Shown here piece after piece: positions 57,012 through 64,000 of a DNA stretch of 64,000 nucleotides (positions are counted from its first letter, which is position 1; every line of letters begins with the position of its first letter). The notes beneath the pieces were generated by a model. The model was not told the origin of the DNA. It saw only the letters and a program-made list of their open reading frames with translations, and made no database searches. The position numbers were made by a program, and so were the translations under genes. Location: the NCBI GenBank assembly GCA_001898645.1, contig MKUQ01000035.1:1-64000 (forward strand). The letters are read 5' to 3'. Source of the DNA: Burkholderiales bacterium 70-64 (lineage in GTDB: Bacteria > Pseudomonadota > Gammaproteobacteria > Burkholderiales > Burkholderiaceae_E).

Positions 57012-60000
57012 CTAAGGCAAGGGTACGCAGGCCGACCCTGAATCGGGCCGGTCGAGAAAGGGCAGCAGCGCCGGCGCGAGCGACTTCAGCAGCTGGGTGG
57101 GCAGCGCGCTGGTGAAGCGATACCGTTCCGCGTAGGGTTCCCTGACGTAGGCCATCATGGTGCCGTAGTAGCGCTCGCCGATCAGGAATACGAAGGTGGC
57201 CGAGCGGCTTACCACCCGCGACGAGATCAGCTGTCCGCCCCGGCCGTAGACGTCGAAGCGGTGATCGCCGGTGCCGGTCTTGCCGCCGATGGCCAGCGGC
57301 GTGCCGTCGGGGCGCGCGAGCGTACCGGCCAGACGCCGCGCGGTGCCGCGCTCGACCACGCCGAGCACGGCGCTGCGGGCTGCCTGGGCGACCTCGTGCG
57401 GCAGCACGCGTTCGGCCGGCGGCGGGTCGAAGTCCAGGCGCGTCTCGTAGGGCGTGCCGCGCGCGAAGGCGAGCGATTCGATGCGCGCCACCGGCAGGCG
57501 CAGGCCGTCGTTGACCAGGATCCCCATCAGCTCGGCGAGCGCTGCCGGGCGGTCGCCCGAGGCGCCCAGCGCCGTCGCGTAGGAAGGGGTGAGGGCGTCG
57601 AACGGATAGCCCAGCCGGTGCCAGGCGCGCTGCACCTCGAGAAAGGCCTCGACCTCGAGCAGGCTGCGGATGCGCACGTCCTGGGCGTTCTTGTTGCGGG
57701 TCTTGAACAGCCAGCCGTAGACCTCCTGGCGCTCGGCGCGGCTGGCCGCGTACGCGTCGCCGAGCGACGCCTCGGGATGGCGGCGCAGGAAGCCGACCAG
57801 CCACAGCTCGAGCGGGTGCACGCCGGCCACGTAGCCGCGGTCGGCCAGCGAGGGCAGTGCACGCGGCCCCTGCTTCTCGTGCAGCGCGTGCACCGTCTGC
57901 GCGGAGAGCTCGTTGCCGGGCAGCCGCTGCGCCAGGAAGCGCCCCAGCGCGTCCGCGTCGGCATCGGGCTCGAGCTCGAGAAAGACGGCGGACAGCCGTC
58001 GCGGCGACGTGCGCACGCCCTGCAGGAGCACCTCTTCCGCCTCCTGCGGCGATTTCCCCTGGTACTTGCGGTAGAAGCGGGCGATGAACTCGCGCCCTTC
58101 CCGGTCGGCGAAGCGCGACAGGTATTCCTGGCGCGCCGGATCGGAGCGGTCCTCGAGCAGCGTCGCGCTCGAGCCGGGCACCTTGAACATCAGGTGGTGC
58201 ACGATGTCGCGCATCAGCCGGATGAAGACCAGGTTCACCGAGCGTTCGAGGGCTTCGCGCACGCTCAGCACGCGGCCGTTGTCGGCCGCCTCGAAGTTGC
58301 CGAAGCGGTGCAGCCCGCCGCCGGTGAAGAACTCCTCAGCGGGGCTGGCCGAGTAGCGGCGCTGCATGGCCGCCTCGAGCATCGCCGCCAGCGTGGCGTC
58401 CGCGCCGCTGCGCAGCAGGTAGTCCTTCGCCCAGCGCCCGAGGGCGTCGCGCGGGCTGACCGCGACGGCCTCGAGCTGCGCGGGCGCCAGGCCGCTCCAG
58501 CGGGCGTGCAGGTCGGCCACCAGCTCCAGGTAGGTGACCAGCGTGCGCAGCTTGGCGGTGGAGCCGAGGTCGAGCCGCGCGCCCTCGTTGATGTCGAACG
58601 GCTGGTCGAAGTTGTCGGTCTGCACGCGCAGCAGGTTGGCGTGCTCGCCGCGCTCGAACAGGGTGAAGCTGAACACCAGCTTGCCCGGATCGTCGTCCGG
58701 CTGCAGCAGGCTGTGGCCGTACAGGCCGGCGGCGCGCGCGGTGGCCGGATCGGCCAGGCCGCGCAGCACGCGCGTGGCGGTGCGCTGGGCCTCGCCGTCG
58801 AGCGTGCTGCGCGCGGCGAGATCGAGCCGGTCGAGATCGTAGGCGCGCGGCACGTCGAGCATGGCCGAGAGCCGGGCGCGTACCGCCGTGGCCGCCTTGC
58901 GCTCGGTGAACGAGATCGCCGGCTCGGGAGGCGGCTGCGCCTGCCGCTGCAGGCGCACCGCCAGGGCGGCGTCGCGCAGCGCCGGGCTGATCATCCCGGC
59001 CCGCTCCATGAGCCGCAGGTAGCTGTCGGTGAGCCCGGCCAGGTCGGCCTCGCCGCCGAACAGGTACCACGAGGGCCGGCGCTGCGCGATCATCAGCGAC
59101 AGCGCCTGCTTGAAAGCGGTGGCGCGTTCGCGCAGGGCGGCCTCGGCCATCGGCGCCTCGTCGTCGCCGTCGCGCAGCAGCCGGTTGATCTCGGTGAAGT
59201 CGCGCCCATACCAGGCCCACAGCCCGTCGCCGATGCCGTTGACCTCGCCGAAGCCGGGCCTGGCCGCCAGCGGCACCGTGTTCAGGTAGTCGGTCACGAT
59301 CTCGCGGCGCCGCGCCAGGGTGTCCTCGCCGTCGAGGTAGGCGCGCAGCGAGGCCGAGGCCATCTGCCGCAGCTTCTCGGTGGCCGATTCGGTGCGGCCG
59401 TCGGGCGAGTGCCGGTATTTCTCGATCTGGGTGGCCAGGGTGCTGCCGCCGTGCGCGGGATGCGCGCCGTCGGCCATGCGCCACACCTGGTCGACGACCG
59501 CCTTGGCGAGGCGGTCCCATTCGATGGCCGGGTTGCGCGCCGGCTGCTGCGTATCGAGCAGGTCGCGATCCTCGACGAACAGCAGCGCGTCGACCAGCAG
59601 CGACGGCACCGATTCGAAGCGCGCATAGACCCGCTGCGGGAAGCGCGCCACGAAGGTGGGCTCGCCGCGGCATTCGCGCAGCTCCAGGCCGGCCTGGTCC
59701 TTCTCGCGGTAGATCGCGAACAGGCCGCGATCGAGCAGATCGATCATGCCCGGCGACATGCGCGCCTGGGCGCTCACGCGAAAGCCCTGGCGCTCGAGCC
59801 GCTCGACGAATTCCGGCAGCTGGCGGTAGCCCAGCCGCTCGTCGTACGGGCCCGCCTCCGGGAAGCGGATGGCGTCGCTCGGCCCGGCGCCGACCTCGAA
59901 GCGCAGCTCGCGCGCGATCCCGGCGAGGCGGGCGGCCTGCAGGCGATGGGTGCGTACTTCGTCGATGACCAGCCAGGCGGCCGTGCCGATGACGGCGATC

Positions 60001-60065
60001 ACCGTGGCGGCGGCAAGCAGGGTTCCGGACCTTTTCGACGGCAACAACCAGGCAGGTACGGACAC
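57012..60065 (-). CDS. Atypical class A penicillin-binding protein
   Basis: A 1017-residue membrane-anchored protein (helix at about 15-34). The glycosyltransferase part has EDRDLLD (165-171; usual EDxxF is changed) and GGSTLATQIEKYRH (207-220; usual GGSTITQQ-KN is changed). The transpeptidase has S502-T-A-K505 (GSTAKL), S609-V-N611 (usual SxN) and KTGT at 929-932. About 320 residues separate SxN and KTGT, far more than the usual 130-200, so there is a large insertion. It probably makes peptidoglycan with unusual acceptor or partner needs. The start is GTG and the gene is divergent from the aldolase. Confidence 0.82.
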   Translation of the reverse strand: MSVPAWLLPSKRSGTLLAAATVIAVIGTAAWLVIDEVRTHRLQAARLAGIARELRFEVGAGPSDAIRFPEAGPYDERLGYRQLPEFVERLERQGFRVSAQARMSPGMIDLLDRGLFAIYREKDQAGLELRECRGEPTFVARFPQRVYARFESVPSLLVDALLFVEDRDLLDTQQPARNPAIEWDRLAKAVVDQVWRMADGAHPAHGGSTLATQIEKYRHSPDGRTESATEKLRQMASASLRAYLDGEDTLARRREIVTDYLNTVPLAARPGFGEVNGIGDGLWAWYGRDFTEINRLLRDGDDEAPMAEAALRERATAFKQALSLMIAQRRPSWYLFGGEADLAGLTDSYLRLMERAGMISPALRDAALAVRLQRQAQPPPEPAISFTERKAATAVRARLSAMLDVPRAYDLDRLDLAARSTLDGEAQRTATRVLRGLADPATARAAGLYGHSLLQPDDDPGKLVFSFTLFERGEHANLLRVQTDNFDQPFDINEGARLDLGSTAKLRTLVTYLELVADLHARWSGLAPAQLEAVAVSPRDALGRWAKDYLLRSGADATLAAMLEAAMQRRYSASPAEEFFTGGGLHRFGNFEAADNGRVLSVREALERSVNLVFIRLMRDIVHHLMFKVPGSSATLLEDRSDPARQEYLSRFADREGREFIARFYRKYQGKSPQEAEEVLLQGVRTSPRRLSAVFLELEPDADADALGRFLAQRLPGNELSAQTVHALHEKQGPRALPSLADRGYVAGVHPLELWLVGFLRRHPEASLGDAYAASRAERQEVYGWLFKTRNKNAQDVRIRSLLEVEAFLEVQRAWHRLGYPFDALTPSYATALGASGDRPAALAELMGILVNDGLRLPVARIESLAFARGTPYETRLDFDPPPAERVLPHEVAQAARSAVLGVVERGTARRLAGTLARPDGTPLAIGGKTGTGDHRFDVYGRGGQLISSRVVSRSATFVFLIGERYYGTMMAYVREPYAERYRFTSALPTQLLKSLAPALLPFLDRPDSGSACVPLP

Positions 60066-60232
60066 GGTGATTCAGGGCGGATGCAACGCCGTGAAGATAC
60101 CGTGGCGGCGGGGTGAACGCATACTCAGCCCTGTTGCGGCAGCCCGACGGTCGACGCCGACGCCACGCTTCGCCTATTCTGTATGCACGCATGTCGCGAA
60201 AATCGGACATCACCCCTCGTCACGACCCTGTC

Positions 60233-61189
60233 ATGCCGGTCCCGACCTTCCACGGCGTCTACCCGATCCTGGCCACGCCGTTCGACGACGACGAGCGCCT
60301 CGACGAGGCTTCGCTGCGCCGCATGCTCGCTTTCATGCTGCGCATCGGTGTGGACGGCGTCACCGTGCTGGGCGTGCTCGGCGAAGCCAACCGCATGAGC
60401 GATCGCGAGCGAGAGGCGGTGGTGCGCATCGCGCGCGAGACGCTCGGCGAGGCGATCCCGCTCATCGTCGGCGTCTCGCATCCGGGCACGCGCGCCACCG
60501 TCGAGCTCGCGGAGATGGCCGCCCGCTGCGGAGCGAGCGCCCTGATGGTGGCTCCCACTGCCGAGCCGGTGCCGAGCGAGGCGCGCATCGCCGAGTACTA
60601 CGCCCGGGTGTGCGAGGGCGTCGGCCTGCCGGTGGTGCTGCAGGACCATCCCGCCTCCACCGGCGTGCACATGAGCGTGCCGCTGCTCGCGCGCATCGTC
60701 GCCGACAATGCGCGCGTCGCCTGCATCAAGGCCGAGGCGGTGCCCTCGGCGAGCAGGATCGGGGCGCTGCGCACCGCGCTGTCGGCGCCGGGCTCGCGCG
60801 AGGTGCCGATGCTCACCGGTCTCGGCGCCCTCTACGGCCAGTTCGACCTGGAGAGGGGTTCGAGCGGCTACAACACCGGCTTCGCGTTTCCGGAGGTGCT
60901 CCAGGCGCACCTGGCGGCGTTCCGCAGCGGCGAGGCGGCGCTCGCGCGGCGCATCTGGCGCCATTTCCTGCCGCTCATCGTGTTCGAGCAGCAGCCGGGG
61001 GTCGGCGTGCGCAAGGAGATCCTGCGCCGGCGCGGCCTGCTGTCGAGCGCGCGGGTGCGGCATCCGGGCGCCGCCATGGCGAGCGCCGACGCCGGGCAGC
61101 TCACGGCGCTCATCGACTTCGTCATGCCGCAGGTCGACATCACCCGGCCGCTCGACGTGGCGGCGGTGATGGAGCGCGCCTCCTCGTGA
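60233..61189 (+). CDS. DapA-family (dihydrodipicolinate synthase-like) aldolase
   Basis: A 318-residue class I aldolase of the DapA/N-acetylneuraminate lyase family: VYPILATPFDDDERLD, GVLGEANRMS, Schiff-base Lys in ACIKAEAV. The catalytic Tyr motif of DapA (YNxPxRTG) is replaced by QDHPASTGV, so the enzyme probably acts on another keto-acid substrate. The ATG at 60233 is chosen; 60191 and 60113 are earlier in-frame options. It overlaps the AMP nucleosidase gene (GTGA). Confidence 0.8.
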   Translation: MPVPTFHGVYPILATPFDDDERLDEASLRRMLAFMLRIGVDGVTVLGVLGEANRMSDREREAVVRIARETLGEAIPLIVGVSHPGTRATVELAEMAARCGASALMVAPTAEPVPSEARIAEYYARVCEGVGLPVVLQDHPASTGVHMSVPLLARIVADNARVACIKAEAVPSASRIGALRTALSAPGSREVPMLTGLGALYGQFDLERGSSGYNTGFAFPEVLQAHLAAFRSGEAALARRIWRHFLPLIVFEQQPGVGVRKEILRRRGLLSSARVRHPGAAMASADAGQLTALIDFVMPQVDITRPLDVAAVMERASS

Positions 61190-62685
61190 ACGAACCGGCC
61201 GCCTTCTTCGCGCCCGCGCCGTTCGACGACGCGCGGGCCGCGCTCGAACGCGTGCGCGCCGTCTACCAGGCCAACGTCGACTGGCTGCACGAGGCGTTCG
61301 CGCGCTTCGCCTCGGGCGAGGACACGGGCCGCCGCGTGCGCGCCTGCTATCCGTTCGTGCGCCTGCGTACCGAATCGGTGCTGCGTCCCGATTCGCGCCT
61401 GAGCTACGGCTTCGTGGCGGGCGCCGGCACCTACGAGACCACCCTGACGCGGCCGGACCTCTTCGGCGAGTACTACCTCGAGCAGTTCGAGCTGCTGATG
61501 CGCAACCATCGCGTACCGCTCGAGGTCGGTACCAGCACCCAGCCGATTCCGGTGCACTTCTGCATCGGCGAGCACGATCCGGTGGAGGGCACGCTCACCG
61601 CGCAGCGCCGCCGCCGGATGCGCGACTGCTTCGACCTGCCCGACCTCGGCGCGATGGACGACGGCATTGCCAACGGCACCCACGAGCCGCGGCCGGGCCA
61701 GCCGCACCCGCTGGCCCTGTTCACCGCGCCGCGGGTCGACTATTCGCTGCATCGCCTGCGCCACTACACGGGGACCAGCCCGGAGCATTTCCAGAACTTC
61801 GTGCTGTTCACCAACTACCAGTTCTACGTCGACCAGTTCGTCAGGCTGGGCCGCGAGCTGATGGCCGGGCCCCCGCAGCAGCACCGCTACGCTGCCTTCG
61901 TCGAGCCGGGCGATGTCGTGACCCGCTGCGCCGGCACCGCGGGCGCGGGCCGGGAAGCGTCCGGCGCGCCGCCGCCGCGGCTGCCGCAGATGCCGGCCTA
62001 CCACCTGGTGCGCGAGGACCGGGCCGGCATCACCATGATCAACATCGGCGTGGGCCCGGCCAACGCGAGGACCATCACCGATCACGTCGCGGTGCTGCGT
62101 CCCCACGCCTGGATCATGCTCGGCCATTGCGCGGGGCTGCGCAACACGCAGGAGCTCGGCGATTACGTGCTGGCGCACGGCTACGTGCGCGAGGATCACG
62201 TGCTCGACGAAGAGCTGCCGCTGTGGGTGCCGATCCCGGCTCTGGCCGAGGTGCAGGTGGCGCTCGAGACGGCGGTGGCCGAGATCACGCAGCTGCGCGG
62301 CTTCGAGCTCAAGCGGCTGATGCGCACCGGCACCGTGGCGAGCACCGACAACCGCAACTGGGAGCTGCTGCCCTCGCACGGCGTGGCGAGCACGCCCGAG
62401 CGCCGCTTCAGCCAGAGCCGGGCGATCGCGCTCGACATGGAGTCGGCCACCATCGCCGGCAACGGCTTCCGCTTCCGCGTACCCTACGGCACGCTGCTGT
62501 GCGTCAGCGACAAGCCGCTGCACGGCGAGATCAAGCTCCCGGGCATGGCCGACCGGTTCTACCGCGAACGCGTCGAGCAGCATCTGCGCATCGGCATGCG
62601 CGCCCTGGAGCTGCTGCGCGAGCAGGGCGTCGAGCGGCTGCACAGCCGCAAGCTGCGCAGCTTCGCGGAAGTCGCCTTCCAGTAG
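61186..62685 (+). CDS. amn: AMP nucleosidase
   Basis: A 499-residue Amn: hydrolyses AMP to adenine and ribose-5-phosphate. N-terminal AMP nucleosidase domain (about 1-180) with YPFVRLRTESV; catalytic phosphorylase-type domain with MINIGVGPANARTITDHVAVLRP and MLGHCAGLRNTQELGDYVLAHG; DMESATIAGNGFRFRVPYGTLLCVSDKPLHGE is the family signature, given here in overlapping parts under 40 residues. The GTG overlaps the aldolase stop, so the two are co-expressed. Confidence 0.95.
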   Translation: MNEPAAFFAPAPFDDARAALERVRAVYQANVDWLHEAFARFASGEDTGRRVRACYPFVRLRTESVLRPDSRLSYGFVAGAGTYETTLTRPDLFGEYYLEQFELLMRNHRVPLEVGTSTQPIPVHFCIGEHDPVEGTLTAQRRRRMRDCFDLPDLGAMDDGIANGTHEPRPGQPHPLALFTAPRVDYSLHRLRHYTGTSPEHFQNFVLFTNYQFYVDQFVRLGRELMAGPPQQHRYAAFVEPGDVVTRCAGTAGAGREASGAPPPRLPQMPAYHLVREDRAGITMINIGVGPANARTITDHVAVLRPHAWIMLGHCAGLRNTQELGDYVLAHGYVREDHVLDEELPLWVPIPALAEVQVALETAVAEITQLRGFELKRLMRTGTVASTDNRNWELLPSHGVASTPERRFSQSRAIALDMESATIAGNGFRFRVPYGTLLCVSDKPLHGEIKLPGMADRFYRERVEQHLRIGMRALELLREQGVERLHSRKLRSFAEVAFQ

Positions 62686-62696
62686 CGGGGTCCGCC

Positions 62697-64000
62697 ATGC
62701 ACCTGTCGCCGCACCTGCCTTCCCTCGTCGTGGCGCGGCTGCTGGCGCGCGCCGCGCTGCTGGCGCTGTGCGCCGCCTGCGCGCCCGCGGCGTTCGCCTG
62801 GAGCAACCACACGCTGGGTGCCTGGCCGGCGCTCGCGGGCATGCCGGAGCTGCACGAGCTCGCCCCGGTGCGCGTCGAGAGCCTCGAGACCTTTCTCGCC
62901 GCCGAGGCGGCGAATCTCGAGGCGGTGCTCGATGCCGAAGAGCGCTGGGCACGCGAGCACGTGCCCGTCTACCCGCCGCGGCCCGATGCGCTGCGGTTCA
63001 CCGCGGCCGGAGCGGCCGGGCCCGGCGAGCTGCAAAGCCGCTTCATCGCCGCGGTGCGCATCGCGCCCGATTCGCGCCTCGGGCTGTTCCTGCAGCGCCT
63101 GCCCGGCGATCCGCCCGACGGCCGTGCCGGCGTGCCGGCGCGCAACGTGACCACGCTCGCGCGCGACCACGCCGTGGAGTCGGCGCGCTATGCCGCCCTG
63201 CGCGAAGGCGAGGCCGTCTCCTCCCTCGCGGTGCTCGCCACGGCGTGCGACGAGCCCGACTACGGCCTGGACATCGGCCTGTGGGAGGACAACGGCACCC
63301 CGCAGGGCCGGCTCTACGGCTTCGGCAAGCAGCCGTTCGGCAACCCGGCGCTCGACTTCGGCAGCCAGGCTCCGTTCCACATGGGCTTCTACCACGAGGC
63401 GGCCATCATCTACGCGGCCGCCGGCTTCCTGAAGCGCACCTATCCCGAGTACCGCATCCATCTGTGGAAGACGCTGGCGCTGCATGCGCTGCGCACCGGG
63501 CACGACTACTGGGGCTGGCGCTTCGCGGGCTGGGCGCTGCACTACCTGCAGGATCTCACCCAGCCCTACCACGCGCGGGTGCTGCCCGGGGTGGGCACGG
63601 CGCGGATGCTGTGGATCAACGCGCTGCACATGGCCGGCTGGCCGCGGGCACGCGACCAGGCGGTCACGCTGGTCTCCAACCGCCATCTGGCGCTGGAGAA
63701 CTTCGCGCGCACCGCGATGATCTCAGGCGGCCGCGAAATCCGTGGGGCAGGGCCGCTCGTCGAGGCGCTGGCGGGCCGCACAGCCGTCGGCGGCCAAACC
63801 GCGTACGACGACGACAGCCCGCGCGCGGTGGTGTCGCGCCATGCGGCGGACGCCGCCGACGAGGTCGACCGGATCATCGCGGCTTCGCTGCCTGCGCGCT
63901 ATGTCGACGATCCGGGCTTCGAGTTCGGCGTCGCCGAGGACGGCATCGACCTGTACGCGTCGCTGGGCCGCGACGATCCGGCGAAACGCGATGCGATGAT
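62697..64000 (+). CDS. Secreted S1/P1 nuclease or zinc phospholipase C-like protein (C-terminus missing)
   Basis: Open to the right edge (about 434 codons). A signal peptide (about 1-34, ending APAAFAW) exposes an N-terminal WSNH, the usual zinc-binding Trp/His of this fold. HDYWGWRFAGWALHYLQDLTQPYHA (around residues 270-295) has the H-x3-D-x3-Q-P-x2-H zinc pattern. Such enzymes are secreted phosphodiesterases. Starts 11 bases after amn with no obvious strong Shine-Dalgarno. Confidence 0.75.
   Translation, partial: MHLSPHLPSLVVARLLARAALLALCAACAPAAFAWSNHTLGAWPALAGMPELHELAPVRVESLETFLAAEAANLEAVLDAEERWAREHVPVYPPRPDALRFTAAGAAGPGELQSRFIAAVRIAPDSRLGLFLQRLPGDPPDGRAGVPARNVTTLARDHAVESARYAALREGEAVSSLAVLATACDEPDYGLDIGLWEDNGTPQGRLYGFGKQPFGNPALDFGSQAPFHMGFYHEAAIIYAAAGFLKRTYPEYRIHLWKTLALHALRTGHDYWGWRFAGWALHYLQDLTQPYHARVLPGVGTARMLWINALHMAGWPRARDQAVTLVSNRHLALENFARTAMISGGREIRGAGPLVEALAGRTAVGGQTAYDDDSPRAVVSRHAADAADEVDRIIAASLPARYVDDPGFEFGVAEDGIDLYASLGRDDPAKRDAM

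Overview
The window is high-GC DNA with tightly packed genes, GTGA/ATGA stop-start overlaps and many GTG starts. The gene set points to a facultatively denitrifying betaproteobacterium, probably Burkholderiales: a TAT-exported nosZ, a Bug-type tricarboxylate-binding protein, pobA, a sufBCDSUT operon led by an Rrf2 regulator, and pyruvate carboxylase. This placement is inferred from gene content only. No tRNA, rRNA, CRISPR array, insertion sequence or phage gene was seen, and no gene-free stretch exceeds about 300 bases.

Layout. 1-2.4 kb: 5' part of nosZ (runs off the left edge) divergent from an apbE/nosX flavin transferase, with two FNR/DNR-like boxes between them. 2.4-21 kb: mostly housekeeping genes (fbp, pepN, a lipoprotein, a secreted subtilase with a separately encoded propeptide-like protein, pyc, a DMT exporter, an orphan ugpC-type ATPase, a ferritin-like pair followed by a ribosome hibernation factor, patatin, an SDR, a Kef antiporter with a universal stress protein). 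21-31.5 kb: a catabolic island of two divergent operons (acyl-CoA dehydrogenase, FAD monooxygenase, DUF2783; and aldehyde dehydrogenase, Bug protein, enolase-superfamily enzyme, CoA transferase), then a convergent CoA transferase-TetR operon. One operator type, ACCAAC-N2-GTTGGT, sits at both promoter regions. 31.6-37.4 kb: pobA, a histidine phosphatase, PsiF, a five-heme cytochrome c and two phosphoribosyltransferases.

37.5-48.3 kb is rich in regulators. It holds a TetR-controlled HlyD/FtsX/ATPase/NodT efflux operon, a PepSY plus two-component operon with a response-regulator direct repeat, a Cys-rich MarR repressor divergent from two thiol-disulfide proteins with twin 19-bp operators, and a second TetR divergent from an FmdE-like gene. 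48.3-54.8 kb is the SUF iron-sulfur operon. 54.9-64 kb holds a TonB-dependent receptor, an unusual class A penicillin-binding protein, a DapA-family aldolase with AMP nucleosidase, and a truncated S1/P1-nuclease or phospholipase C-like secreted protein.

Two themes connect separate loci. First, FNR/DNR-type dyads (TTGA-N6-TCAA) occur at nosZ/nosX (two), before the ferritin-like operon, before the suf regulator (inside the preceding gene) and before the TonB receptor, which suggests a distributed low-oxygen regulon. Second, several local regulators can be paired with candidate operators by eye. The least explained structures are an alternative-pairing 59-nt inverted repeat at the start of the bug gene, the split subtilase/propeptide pair, and the Cys4 MarR redox module.
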